From assembly GCA_023512835.1 (NCBI GenBank), contig CM042087.1, positions 22,067,894 to 22,131,893 on the forward strand: a stretch of DNA of 64,000 bases, read 5' to 3'. The notes under the pieces are model-generated. The model saw nothing but the letters and a program-made list of their open reading frames with translations, ran no database searches and was not told the DNA's origin. Below, piece after piece: positions 44,231-57,365 of the stretch (its first letter is position 1; every line of letters starts with the position of its first letter). The DNA is from Taxillus chinensis (Eukaryota; Streptophyta; Magnoliopsida; Santalales; Loranthaceae). Made by a program: the position numbers and the translations under genes.

Positions 44231-46887
44231 TTCCATTAATCATTGTGGTCGGTAAGGGTCGGTTTAGTAAGTTTGATAATTAGTGATATATTCGCCTCAT
44301 TGAACCGCTAAGAACTAAAACCTATGATTGATCTTCAATTTTCAAATGATGTTACTTTACTTTAGGGAAAAAACCCTTTATATAACAAATACTGCGCTTA
44401 AGTGTGTAGAAATTTAATCATGAGAAAAGAAATTGACCTTGAGATTTAATTTTCAAAATTGTAGGCATATAATTTTGATTTTAGGTATTTTTGATTTAAT
44501 TTTTGATTTATTCGTGAGAAAAGAAATTGGCGGTGTTTGTTATTTTAGGTATTTTTGATTTTATGTTTTAGTTTTATGATTTGAATTTTTATTTGAATTA
44601 CAGTTTGCATTTTAAATTTTGAATATAAATTTTGTTTTGTTAAGAAAATAAATATGTTTTAAAAAGAATATGATCTTTCAAATTAAGCATCACAAAAATT
44701 GATAAAAAATATATAGTGAATAAAAGAGAAGATTTAAAAAACAATTAAATAGGATTCTCAAAAAATCAAATTTGAATTTTAAAATAGAAAATAACTTAAA
44801 TTTGTTCTTAAAAATTGCAAATTTATTTAGATAAGGATTTAAATAAAATATTATTTATTCATAAACAGATATGCTAATAGACTTTGTTGGTCATATTCCA
44901 TTATTGAAAACAGAATTACATTTCGATATAAACCTATCAAACAAGCCCTAACAGCATTTCAACTGCACTTTTCAATATAAACTTTTATATGAGTTTATTA
45001 TTATTTTGTTATTATCTTTAGTTATGTATTTTGTTTTGCAAGACTTATTATTATTATCATCATTATCTTGTAAATAAATAAATATGAGAAAAAAAAAAAG
45101 AAAAAATGATAAATATTGTTTATTATTACTATTATTATGATTGATATGTAAAAAAAAGGAGATGTGATCGTTTGTATGGAAAAAACAAACGCAAAAAGAA
45201 AACAAGAAAAAAAGAAAGAGTGTTGGGCTCATCCTTTGGCTTCCATTGCACCAATAGAGAAAAGACAAAATCAAAAAAGAAAGATTGAGTTTGGGTAAGA
45301 GATGAAAGATAAAGGAAAACACCTAGAAAACTAAGGCAATCACTCGTCTATTTTCTTCTCGCTCCAACACAATTCAAACCACCTACAACTCGACACCTTC
45401 TTACAAATATCAAAATATAGTACTACATGCTCGGGTGTATATATATATATATATATTAGTATAGTGTTTTAACTAATCACACAATCATTAATCATATAAT
45501 TTAACACAACTCAACCATGTATCAAAACATGTATCAACGGAAAGATTATCCCTCAAATCAATCGCAACTCATTATATCATCATTATAAATACCATAACAT
45601 ATAACAACAGTAAACACTAACTAGTGTAGTCACTTAACTCACTCAGTCATACCATATCATCTTTGTGTTTACGGGTCAACAATACTATCACTTTATCTTT
45701 TGTCATGTCATAACAAGCTACCATGTCATGTCATATCATATTAAATTATTTTGTAACAATGTTAATAAAGAAATAATGGGTAAACCACACGTATAATATA
45801 GTCATAACCCAGGATCACCAAACAATTAAATCACCATTGCTTCTTTTTTTTTTTTTCACATAAAAAACCATCAACCCTTAGCTTTAATCCAAATCAAGCT
45901 CAAGCCTAAGTCTGTCAATCAGGGATTTCATACATACAATAACTCATATATGCAGTAATTTACCAACTTAAGGCTAATGGCCCTATCATATCAATATCCA
46001 ATTCCCAACTCAGGCCTTAACTTGTCCAAGCTTAACCTCCCAATACACCAGCTCAGGGATCTCAACCACTTGTCATTGTTAATAATCATTAATTCATTAC
46101 TCATGGGCCTTAGCCCCTGTCAATAACCATCCCTCCATTTCCTAGCTCATAAGCCTCAGCTACTTGTCTAAACTAACCCTTCACACTCAAGCTATCACGT
46201 AGACCAAAATGTCTCATAACTAACATCACAAATACAAGCATAACCAAGTATATACATGAAATCCAAACATGGTACAAACACTATCAATAGAGCATCACAA
46301 CAACTAAAATTCAATAACACATAGTTAGCATATAGCATTTGGGTTCCCTACGGGAACTCCCATCATCAACACAGGCCAAACATGGCTCCAGCAATGCAGA
46401 TTTGCACAATCATGCCTCGTAAGCCAAAATATTGTATAACTCTTCATATGTTATCATAATAAGTCAAATAAATATCATAACATCATAATACATCTTATTA
46501 CATCATCATACATGATGAAAATATCAACATTAAAGGTTCTAATTAACCTAAACAAGATCAAAAGTAGCTTAAACAGATCAAACCAAGCAAAATAACACAA
46601 CTAGCAACACCAACTAGCCCACTAGCCTTAAACAACTTAGCTCAATTGCCGTGGCAGTGCACCGCAGTTGCCCCAACCCCTACAACCATTTTCACCTGAC
46701 GGTTGCGACAACGCATCGTGGTCATACAATACCCTACACTTCCTACATTTTGGTGAAATACTCGTACCACAACTCAACATATATACCCAAGCTCTACTCA
46801 ATTTTGACACTAAAAACACCCAAATAAGCTACCTAATAGCATCATAGTAATCAAACAAGACAAAAAATAAATTTCCAAGTGACTTAA
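44231..46887. other. AT-rich intergenic DNA with no recognised gene
   Basis: Long A/T-rich stretches (44380-45130), a (TA)n microsatellite at about 45439-45458, and many short frames without family similarity. From about 45890 to 46640 there are repeated AGCTCA/AAGCCTNAG-like words and CATCATAATA runs, possibly a decayed LTR, but no ends could be fixed. Confidence 0.5.
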
Positions 46888-47030
46888 TGTCACGCCCCTA
46901 ACTCTAGGAGACCCAAAATCGAGAACGCGACTTCTCCATGCACCAAAAGGCGAGGGGTTGGTGATTGACACCAGAAGAGACACACAACAGGTGCCATCTA
47001 GAATGCACATATACAATCATATAACAAAGG
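46888..47030 (-). repeat. Gypsy LTR 3'-end fragment
   Basis: Plus-strand TGTCACGCCCCTAACTC is the complement of the ...GGGGCGTGACA terminus of the G1/G2 LTR group; AAGGCGAGGGGTTGG follows, as in the related ends at 5050 and 60165. It is truncated at 47030 by the second-family LTR. Confidence 0.65.
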
Positions 47031-48118
47031 TGATATTCCCAAGATCCAAACAAGATCGTACAGGTATATGCGTGTATATATAGAGAGTGGAGTGAATCTG
47101 TATACTTAAAACTAATTCATTTAGTTTTAAGGAGTAGTTTACTTATCAGAGATATTTTTATAAATACAGTTATTGTTTGGGTGGTATCTTAGTGTCTTAT
47201 GCAAGATCAAGTTAACAGTAGAGATGTATGGGAAATAAAAGACAAAGACATACGATCTATGTGATCTACTCTATGGTAGTGAGGGTGTACCTGCACCGAG
47301 TCTAATCCACTATATACTTTTAATACAGTATTAACCTTTTACAGATACAACAGGATTAACTCTCTTCTCTCTTAAATGCAGATACAAAATAGTATTACTT
47401 CAGTACTCACTCACTGTGATGAACTGTTTAGCATAACTTGATCCTATGTGTTCAACTGTTTGCACCTCTTGACCTTTAACCACTCTTTTGCCAAACTCAC
47501 TATCTTTTCGTTGAATGTATGAGGTATGAGGCTAGATGAACTCACTGTTATCTTGTTCTCTATCTCCTTCTCTCTGTGTATCAGTACGAACTACTCTACG
47601 TTTTTTGTATCTCTCAAGATACTTTTTGTATTCTAAAAATATTTTGACACATACCTGAAGTAAGGCATATGCTTTTTTTTATAGGATGGCCATTGCATAA
47701 AAACCTTTTGCTAGGTTTAGACATATTCATCTTCTGATCTCCATCGTTGAAACATATTACTCCAACCTCGGATAATGTCCACGTATTTATTCTGATAGGT
47801 AGCGTGCTAAGATATGTTGTCTGAATAACTTACTTAAATGGTGGCCTTAACTGCGTTTTGATCTTTCGATTAGCTATAGCCTTGAAGATGATTTCTTTGT
47901 AGCCTCATAGATGCTTCACATAGTACACACACTACGACCTTCGAGTATGAATCTTCTAACCTTAGGACCAGGTTAGAGCCGGTGACCAACTCAACTCTGA
48001 CTTAGCTAATCATCTGTTTACATCAATGAGTCTCTGTTCACATCAATGAGTCTCTAAATATTCGAACCTTCAAGCTTCAACTTTGTGACACTGCCACTCT
48101 TCACCTGATGAGTCTTCA
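47031..48118 (-). repeat. Second-family (copia-like) LTR, inverted copy
   Basis: Reverse complement of the same family as 34455-35398: minus strand TGAAGACTCATCAGGTG at 48118 through GGATCTTGGGAATATCA at 47031. It shares the promoter region (ATCCTATAAAAA at about 47680-47692 in complement) and the tail (TTCACTCCACTCTCTATATA). U3 has CTTCGA/TTCGAA motifs. No matching target duplication was found beside it. Confidence 0.7.
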
Positions 48119-48126
48119 AGTCTATG

Positions 48127-48714
48127 TGTCATACCCCAGATTTCCCAATATTGAGAAACTGGTTAGTGATGCCGCATGCCTTGCACCCAAGAGGACAAGG
48201 GGTTGGTGAATGGTCACCTAATAGGGCTCCCACAAGGGTGCTGCCCCAAACCTGTTATAATCTAATATATGACATGCACAAACCATACGTAAACCACACC
48301 ATGTAACAAAACTATATCCCATACTAAACAGGGTCACTAGCCCTAAAACATGGCGTCTCAGTTAAATACACCAATCTCAAATAAATACATGAGTTTCAAT
48401 CTCATCAATTACAATATTTCAAACAAAATAACAAATCAAATACACATGCTCCTCAGCGGTGAAATCTTCTAATGCCTACTAGGTCCTGCAGAAAATGACA
48501 TTAAAGGTGGGTGAGCAAGCCATAGCTCAGCAGGGGTTATACCTTCCTAGACCAACCCAACATCTCCTCCGCAATATGCTTAGTGTGAATATGTGCAGTG
48601 CAGTATAGTTAAAATAACTCATGTCCATTCCATGGACTGTTCCCTCAATAGAACCTTAATATCTCATGTCCAATCCAGGACTGTCCTCTTAAGAGGACCT
48701 CGATAACTCATGTC
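48127..48714 (-). repeat. Gypsy LTR fragment interrupted by copia element D
   Basis: TGTCATACCCCAGATTTCCC is the complement of a gypsy LTR end. The fragment continues with CATGTCC...GGACTGTCC phrases (48610-48710) like those at 12985-13110 in the G2 LTR, in complement. Element D inserted at 48715, and the other part of the fragment is not recognisable in the window. Confidence 0.6.
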
Positions 48715-51608
48715 TGTTGGATCAAGCCCAGAATTTGGATGATACTAATAAAACCTTATGTAATTTGATCTGAGACTTTTTTTGATTTTCATCTTGAGTT
48801 ATTGCAGAAGATATGAACTTAATCTGGACCTACACTCGTGAGAGCAAAGCAAAGGACAAGATACATAATCCTGATCCGGACAAGAGTGAGTGTTATCAAA
48901 TACTTGGTATCTAACCAAGTCTTTACTTCTTACAGAATAAGGATCCTTCATGCGGACTAATCACTAAGAGCTCAGGACTAAGGAAACTGCGCTTAACACC
49001 TTAAATGGATCAAGTCAAATAGATGCGGGATAAGAATCTAGTCTACAAGTCGCATGGAGTAAAAGACAAAGTTATCGTAGAGTAAAAGGCTAAGTCTTCC
49101 ACTCAAGCGGACTAAGGAAAAGAAGATACGGAGTAAGAAATTCGAGTCTTTTATACATGCTGAGTAAGGAATGACTTGTGTGGAATAAGGACCCGAGTCT
49201 TTATTCGCACGGAGTAAGGAAACTAGATGCGGAGTAAGGAATCTGAACTTGTTACTCATGTGGAGTAAGGATATACCGATACGGAGTAAGCCATCTGAGT
49301 CTTTAACTCACGCGGAGTAAGAAACTCTCATAGAGTAAGAAAGCACTGACACGGAATAAAGATTCCATTACTGAATTGATACAGAGTAAGCAATCACTGG
49401 CACGGAGTAAGGATCCGAGCTTAGTTAACACAGAGTAAGGAACCTTACACCGGATTAAGAAGACGCTGTTTCAACTTATCTCTTCACATTTAAAGTCACC
49501 AGCTCGCTGCTTCCCAATGTAAGACAAATTTGTTGAAAACCTAAAGTATCTTACACGTGGATTATCCAGATATATGGACACAACTTTGACTGAATTTGGG
49601 TACTCACAAACACACTTATGCTTTGCAAACCCAAGACCTTGAGCTCCACATCCGCAGCATTCAAGGTAGATAGAATTCCGAGGAACAGTCAATGTGCACA
49701 TAGTCTGGAACAACAAGTTTCAAGATTGTCTCTCAAAGATGTGTTATATATATAATGTAAACCTTGTCATAAACAGATCTAGCAGTTGATGTTTGTGAGT
49801 TTTGTAATAAGCTAGTGTGTACTAGAGCTCATTGAGATAACAGAGGCTAGTGTGTGAGTCATTTTGTAAATAGAGTGTAAGAGAGTCTTGCAGTAGATCT
49901 AAAAGCTTTATTGACAAACGGGTATTTCGTGAGTGAAACCCAAGTGAGGGTTAAGCTACTGTCGTTTAAATCCCTTCTCAAAATATTAATTCCCTTAACT
50001 ATTGCTAAATAGAATAGCGACAAGAAAGGGGTCGATCCCACAGATATTACCAAGTTATCTAGCTTTAACTCAAATCACCAAATTAATCTTGCTTAAAACA
50101 ATGTCTCGGCAAACAAAATTGTGTTTTAAAATTACTTTACTGAAAACAGAATTGCAATTGAAATAACTAAAAAACGTTGGATTTAGAATCAAGGATTAAG
50201 GCATCTAGGGTCACAATTTCACCTCCCTATGTTATCTCTGCTGGTTCATGGTATTAGGGCTGTCTGATTGAAAACATGCTAAACATAAGCCAAGGACAAC
50301 AAATGGTCATTGAGGTCCTTTTAAGAGTTGTATGCTAGAATGGTCATCTAAACACACAAACATGCAAAGCCAATAAATCATACTTGCAAAAGGATAATGA
50401 TCACACCAATTACAAATAAGTTATGAATCTCAATCCGCCCCAGACTAGGGCTAAGAATACCAAGGTGTACATCCAAAGATAGAAATTAAGAACAGATTCA
50501 TAAAACATGCAAAACTCAATCATCCAAACCCAATATTCATAAACACAGCAAAGCAACAAGGGGGCTACATTGCTCCCCTAGATTATAAGAACTACTCACG
50601 CATGATTACAAGCAAAACCATAGCAGTAAAGCTAAACATCTTCTTCTAATCCACGCACGCAACAAGGCTTCAAATCCAGGCTCCAAAATCCGCGACGGGT
50701 GACTGCGACGGCTACGACGGCTGCTCTCCTAGGTCAAGGAGCAGCCTCCAAGTCGTGAAGCCTCTCTCTCCCTCTAAAAACATGTAAGGGGGTCTAGGTT
50801 ACATAGCATGGGGCGTGGAGCCTCTATTTATAGAGGTTGGATGGGCCTTGAGGTGTGTACCCTAGCCCATCTATCAAAACGACGTAGTTTTGATAAGTAA
50901 CACTCCACACTTTAAAATCTCTATCTTCCATCTACAATTTGGACATGGGCCTTCAGGAACAAATGATCAGCATGGAAAAACGATAGGATCGGTTCAAAAA
51001 TGTCTCTGCACGTCAATTTGCACGTGATATGGTGAATTCACGTACAGCTCCAAATCAGCTCAAACTTCTCCCCAAGCTTCCTTGAATCCTGTAGAGGCCT
51101 GAGAACCAAAAATATGCTTGCACGTGAAATGGGTGAATTCACGTGCAGCTCCAAATGCTCTGAAATTTCTGTGGTAGGTAGAGGACATCATTCTAAGCAA
51201 CTTTTGTTCTTGCACACCAATTGTTTGAGGCCATCTACTATATCAAAAGTGAGCTCTAAAATCTCCCAAAACAGCTTAAAAACGCATGTATTTGCAAATA
51301 GCATCTTCCTAGGGGTTAGAGCAAATATATATGATATATAAAGCAATAAGGCTCTAATCATGCTTTTAAACATCCTAAATAAACACTAGAATAACGGCAT
51401 AAAATGCACGTTATCATTTATAAGTTTTAATCTGCTTCTATTTTGTTGTACTTATCCTTTGATAATAAAACAAAATATTTCCACTATCTAGTTATCTTCC
51501 ACATTGATTCTATCTCTTAAACAGATAAGTGTAGTGCCAAAGAGTGAGAGAAGAGTTTTCAATAAGAGCCTATTCAGCCCCCTCCCTCTAGGCTCTAAGG
51601 GACCAACA
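48715..51608 (+). repeat. 5' LTR of copia D (about 1384 bp without its nested solo LTR)
   Basis: TGTTGGATCAAGCCCAG to GGGACCAACA. Contains the CGGAGTAAGG array (48935-49460). The LTR is interrupted at 49912-51416. Subtracting the insert and one TSD gives 1384 bp, in line with LTR A (1400) and B (1402). Confidence 0.9.
49912..51416 (-). mobile_element. Gypsy solo LTR (1505 bp) nested in the copia D 5' LTR
   Basis: Perfect TSD TTTAT (49907-49911 and 51417-51421). Plus strand starts TGACAAACGG and ends GCACGTTATCA; the minus strand (TGATAACGTGCATTTTATGC...) is taken as sense because TATAAATA lies at 50832-50825 there. The TGATAACGTG start and a GGGGTCGATCCCACAGA segment (about 50028-50044) recall Athila-type LTRs; family is inferred. 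Contains a CAAAACGACGTAGTTTTG palindrome (50875-50892) and the G-box hairpin module (50940-51240). Confidence 0.88.
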
Positions 51609-51610
51609 AG

Positions 51611-51622
51611 TGGTATTAGAGC
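51611..51622 (+). other. Primer binding site of copia D
   Basis: TGGTATTAGAGC, two bases after the LTR, complementary to the initiator tRNA-Met 3' end with one C-to-T change from the common TGGTATCAGAGC. Confidence 0.9.
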
Positions 51623-51669
51623 AAGTTCTACCTACTCAAAGTAGAGATCCCACTCTTTCTCTCTTGACA

Positions 51670-52745
51670 ATGGCTGAAGAAAGAAGTATGCTATTTAACA
51701 CTCGCCTGAACTCCGGCGGTGCACAAGAGCCCCTCCCTAATCGAAGCAGCAGTGAAAATGTCGACCCACCTCAACCTGCTACTGCCGCTGCACCACAACC
51801 ATGGAGTTTTGGTTTCACTCTGACCAAACCGCCAAAATTCACACCAGAGCTTTTCTCGCAGTGGAAAGCTTGCATGAGAATGTTCATGGTATGCCATGAT
51901 CATCTCATGTGGCCATGTCTTCATCAGGAGATACCGATTCCGATGACAATCGGAGAACATAGAGTTAGAAGGCCAAAGACTGATGCTGAACTTACCCATG
52001 ATGAAAGAGCCTGGCAGTGTGCTGCGAAAAGGCTCTGGCATATGTCACATCGTCTTTGGACTTTGAAGCTTTCACAGACGTCCAGGGCTGTACAACAGCG
52101 AAAGCTGTATAGGATAAGCTGACAATTCTCTATGAGGGAAGTCAGTCCCAAATGCAGAACATCATCTGTGCTCTCAGGCAGAACTTTGAGAGCTTTAATC
52201 ACAAACCTGGTGAATCCCTTGAAAGCATCTATCGGAGATTTGGCAATCTTATCCTTGAGCTAAAAACTGTCAATGAGCACTACTCTTAATCCCAAATCAA
52301 TGACAAATTTTTTCGCTCATTCCTGGATCGCTACTACTCCAAGCAGCTCCAGATGCAAGCCGACAAGAACTGGCAGTATGTTCCCTTTGAAGAATTATAT
52401 GGAGAGCTACGGACCCATGAGGTCAGGTTCAAATACTCTGACCGGGATAAGAAAATAGCTCGGAAAGAAAAGTGGGTAGCTTTCAAAGCCACGGAATGCT
52501 TCAGCATACAACATGATGATGAGACGGAAGAGTCAGGGAACTCTGACTCAGACGCTGAAGAAGAAATAGCTCTTCTGGTCAAATCCTTCGAGCGATTCCT
52601 ATGAAAAAGCAGAAAAGGATTCAGAAGGAGCAATTGGAGTCTAGTTCCCAAGAATGCTACAACTGTGGGAAACCCGGTCACTGGGCCAAGGATTATAAAT
52701 CCAAATCTAAGACGGCCGAGAAGAGTGACAAGGTTACTCCTTGAT
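51670..52745 (+). pseudogene. gag: Copia D gag
   Basis: Starts at ATG 51670 (MAEERSMLFNTRLNSGG), the first in-frame Met after the PBS in good context. Shows FTLTKPPKFTPELFSQWKAC (substrate of the capsid fold), a frameshift near 52035, a TAG at about 52107-52109 where Trp is expected (AV-DKLTILYEG), a TAA near 52287, then FFRSFLDRYYSKQLQMQ, FEELYGELRTHEVRFKYSD, the acidic SDSDAEEEIALLVKSFERF and a zinc knuckle CYNCGKPGHWAKDY (about 52657-52698) whose last Cys is Tyr. Gag would package RNA into particles. At least four lesions. Confidence 0.88.
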
Positions 52746-53202
52746 GCTCCACCTCAAACAAAAACAAGAACAAGAGGAAGGCGTTTGTCACAAAATACGT
52801 TAGTGGCTCAGAAGAAGAGGAGGAATCCTTTGATGATGAGCCAACCCCAAAGCCGTACGTCTGCCTCATGGCAAATACTATCACTATGAATGTTGGAGCT
52901 TATCTGATAACTGGGTATGTAATCAAATTCGTATTAATAAAGATCAGTTTATCAAAAAGGGTTCTTTGAGCAAATCTAAATCTAAATCTCAAAGGAGTAT
53001 CTCTCCCAAGAAAACCCAAATGAAAGAAGCAACTGACACTGACAAAGTTAAGTCAACTTGGAAAGCTAAAGTTCCTAATAAAAGTAAATTCTGGAACTGT
53101 TGACACTACTGTTGTTTCTCCTAACCGCCCGAAACAAGTTTGGCACCAAAAGTGTAAACTGTTGTCTTGTAGGAGCATCTCTGGAATGCATTACCGGATC
53201 AC

Positions 53203-54685
53203 TTGAAGTTAAAGATCAATCAAAGCAAGTGGATCCTCGATAGTGGATGCTCCGGACATATGACGGGTGATCAGTCTCTACTCGTTGAAGTTACTGACAA
53301 ACGAGGCCCATCCGTATCATATGGGGACAACAATAAAGGTAAGACTGTGGGGTGTGTCACTTTAGCCAATGACTGTGTATCAATCACTAAAGTTGCACTA
53401 GTCGAAGGTTTGAAGCATAATCTGCTAAGTATTAGTAATTTATGTGACAAAGGGTTTACTGTTTCCTTTATGTCCAACACCTGCACAGTTAGGGATAACT
53501 TATCCGGATATGTTAAGTTATTTGGTTTAAAAGATGGGGACATATACTCAGTGGTCTTAAGAAATAATTCTTCTGACCAAGTATGCTTTCTCACTAAAGC
53601 ATCAGATGAAGAAAGTTGGCTATGGCACAAGCATTGCGTACATTTAAATTTTAAAACCTTATCTAAATTAGCGTCGCTTGACTTAGTAAATGGTTTGCCC
53701 AAACATAAATTCTCCAGAGAGTCTCTGTAGAGAATGCCAACTCGGTAAGTAGACCAAGCACAGCTTTAAGAGCAAATCCGTTAATTCAATAACTGCTCCG
53801 TTGCAACTTCTTCACATGGATCTTTGTGGTCCCATTTCTATTGCTTCTCTGGCCGGTGCGAGATATACCCTTGTGGTTATTGATGATTTCACTAGGTATA
53901 CATGGGTGATGTTCCTGAAATCAAAGGATCAAACCTTTGAACATCTAATAGATCTCTTCAACTGGATAAGCAATTCACAAGGACTAAGCATCAAATGCAT
54001 CAGAAGTGATCATGGTACTGAATTTGATTTTTCAGAAATGAGATCCTATTGTTCTGAACAGGGCATTCAACACGACTTTTCTACACCCAGGACTCCACAG
54101 CAAAATGGAGTTGCTGAGCATAAGAATCGCACGTTAGTTGAAGCTAGTAGATCAATGTTAGCAGGGGCAAAACTTCCTCTCAGTTTATGGGCTGAAGCTA
54201 TGTCAACTACATGCTATGTTCAGAATAGAACTCTTAGAAATAAGGTTACCATGAAAACACCCTATGAAATGTGGAGAGGCAGAAAGCCATCAATCTCTCA
54301 TTTCAAAGCTTTTGGGTGTGCTTGCTACGTGTTAAACAATGGGAAAGAGGCCCGGAGTAAATTTGAGCCAAAATCCGATGATGGGATCTTTGTCGGATAT
54401 TGTTTACACAGCAAGGCTTATCATATTTTCAACCAAAAACGTCTAATAGTTGAAGAATCTATCCATGTTGATTTTGATGAATCTAACCTTGATTGGTCGA
54501 GTATAGGATTTTCAAATTCAATTGCACAGGATCATATGGACAGTACGATCGATTATTCTCAGTTCAGACATGTCCCTACTGCAACTCCTGATGAATCAAC
54601 TAACACTAGTGAAGCAACAAGAGATGCTACTGATGATGCTGTAGAACCCTATTTTGTCCGGGTTGGACATACTAACCCCATTTGA
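53203..54685 (+). pseudogene. pol: Copia D pol: protease and integrase
   Basis: Protease WILDSGCSGHMTGD (Asp-Ser-Gly) at about 53227, then the GAG-pre-integrase finger LWHKHCVHLNFKTLSKLASL; a TAG at 53728-53730 replaces the codon before RECQLGK. Integrase is open from about 53797 to 54685: LLHMDLCGPISIASLAGARY (Asp 1), KCIRSDHGTEFDF (Asp 2), TPQQNGVAEHKNRTLVEASR (Glu), then KTPYEMWRGRKPSISHFKAF and EESIHVDFDESN. All three catalytic residues are intact. It would insert the cDNA into chromatin. A Tat/Ogre-type LTR cuts the gene at 54686. Confidence 0.93.
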
Positions 54686-57333
54686 TATACCTTTCTGCCC
54701 ATGCCATATACCTTGTTGAACAGGTCCACAATGATCCCATACTTCCAAGGAATGGTCTACCCCAATCGGCCCGAGATGGATACAATTGACACGGATGGGG
54801 GAGTTCAAAATTAATGACTTTTCGCTACAAGTCCTTGAAGCGCCCCAAGACCAACACCAGGTGATGGAGGATGAAAATTCGAGACCAACGCACTTGACCG
54901 AGCTCAAATCGGACTTAAAATGAAGAAGTTATGGCCAAAACAACTTTCGTTGGAAAAAGTCAAACTTGCCAAAAGACGGTCAATGCCTCTGGTCAAACTG
55001 CCTGCAAAAGTGATCATGCGAAACCCTTCAAAATGCCTATGTAGGCGAATACGGATCTCCCCAAACAATTCCTGGAAGGTTACCCATTTTTGCATTTTTG
55101 GTGGGGGTAAAAAGGTAATTAAAAGTTAAAAAAAAAACTTCGGGGTTGACCGTTGACCTGCCGACACTGCAACCCGTTGACCTTCGAAGCCTCGAAGCCT
55201 CGAAGCCCGAAGCCCCGAAGCCTCGAAGCCTCGAAGGCTCGAAGCCCCGAAGCCTCGAAGCCCCGAAGCTCGAAGCCCCGAAGCCTCGAAGCTCGAAGCC
55301 TCGAAGCCCCGAAGCCCCGAAGCCTCGAAGCCTCGAAGCCTGTTGACCTGCTGATTCCACCTTCGATCCTTCGACCCTCGAAGCTCCGACCCTGTCGACA
55401 CTCCGACCTTCGAACCTCGACACTTCGACCTTCGACCCGCGACTTATAGTGCCGACTTGCAACGCCGACCCGCAGCACCCGTATGCCTTCCACCCTTCGA
55501 CCGCCGAAGCTTCGACCCTGCCGATGCTCCGACCTGCCGATGCTCCGACCTGCCGACACTTCGAACCTCCGACCCTTTCTGCCTTTGCTGATTTTTCTCG
55601 CTGGTTTCTCGCGCCGACTTTTTTCTCACGGACTTCCTTTTTTCCTCTCGCTGGTCATTCACGGGACTCATCTTCTGCGCTGACCATCAGACAGGGAATT
55701 ATTTCTCACCAACCTGTCGGTCACATGTGCTGCTAAAGTACAAATGCAAAAAGGCAATCACGAGCTCCCCTTTCTTCCACATAGGCTGTCCACCCGACAA
55801 GGCATTAAAACCAGCAAATTAAAATACTGCATCAAATAATGCAGCAATTATGACAGTCCAGCCAAAAAACTCTTCTGCAGCACTTTAAAAAGAGCCCTCA
55901 TCGTCCCAGCGCAGGGGAGATTCTGGAGAGAGAAAAAAATTCGTGGAAAAAAGAAGAGTGTGGGTTTTCGTTGGAGAGAGAGTTCTGAAAAAAGAAAAAA
56001 AGAGAAAAAGAGATCTGTCATAAGAAAAAACAGTTGCCCGTCCCTGCAAAAAAAAAAAAAAAAGAGAGAGAGGGAGTTCTTTGAAAGATTCTGGGGGGAG
56101 GAAAAAAATTCGTTAGAAAAAAGGAGGGTTCAAACAAAAAAAAAGAGAGAGACACAAAGAGACCCTTCATTATTGAAACCTGCTGCCATTCCTCATCCCA
56201 GCGCAAAAACCAAAGAAACAAAAGACAGAGAGTTGAGTCCCAAAATAAAAAAAAAAACCAGATCCCGTCAGCTTCTTCCCTGCAAAAAAAAAAAAAGAAA
56301 AAAGAAGGAGAGTGGAGTCCCAAATTCCTCCCCGCGTGAAAAGAGAGAAAACAAAGAGGACAAACAGGAATCACACCCAACAAAATTGCCCAATCTTGCT
56401 GCTATCCTGCAATTACACGTTGCCCCTTTGATCCCATTTCTCTCTTATCTCGTTCTGGTTTGTTTTTCTTTTTTTTTTAGCAAAAGAAAAACACAAAAAA
56501 ACAACTCCAATTTCAGCCCTCTCTTTCTGCGTTTTCAGCAAAAGAAGCAGGAAAACCAGTTCCCAATTCTTTCTCCTGCCCCTGCCTCCCACGCCCACTT
56601 TGATTATTGCCAGCTGCCAGGAAATCTTAGCTTCAAAAAATCACTCTAGCCTCCAAATACCAGGAAAGCCTCTCCACAAGTCCCGCTGCCAGATCGGTTG
56701 GTTCCAATTTGAGCAAGTAACTATCAGTGCCGACAGAAGCTCAAACAGAAGGTTGGCGTTGCAAGCCCCAAAGTCGGTTTAGCTCTTATTACTTTTCAAC
56801 TTATTTGCATTGATTTTGATGTAATCCTTAATACTTCTTTGCATTTCTTTTCTTTTTTTTTTATTTTATTTGTTGCGTCATGTTTCCTTTGCATTTCACT
56901 TTCCTTTGTATATATGTATATTGTAAGATGTAAAGTATAGCAAATAAAAAAAAACAAACAACAAAGAAAGAAAAGAGAGAGAGCAAAAGGAGAAGATGAA
57001 AAAAAAGAAAAAAAAAAGAGTGATTTGCTTTTTCTTTTGTGGATGCCATAACTACACACTTCACGCTTTTATTTTCATGCATATATTCCTACATTTGCTT
57101 TAAGATTTTGGGTTCACAAAAAAAAAAAAAAAACAAAACAAAAAAAGATAAAACAAAAACAAACAAAAAATGTTTTTTTCATGTTTTAAAGCCAAAAAAA
57201 ACGTTTTACAAAAAACAAAAAAAAAAACAAAACAAAACAAAACGTTTTTTCAATAAAATATCTTTTTTAAAAATCTCTTCCATAACATGTTTTGAAAATG
57301 TTTTCATAAAATGTATTCCAAGTGTCTTTCAAA

Positions 57334-57365
<32 letters not shown>

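Noticed and set aside
55037..55559. Long overlapping Arg/Leu/Gly-rich and Glu/Ala/Pro-rich open frames on both strands
   Set aside because: They are translations of the CGAAGCC tandem array, which lacks stop codons in several frames; no gene signals.
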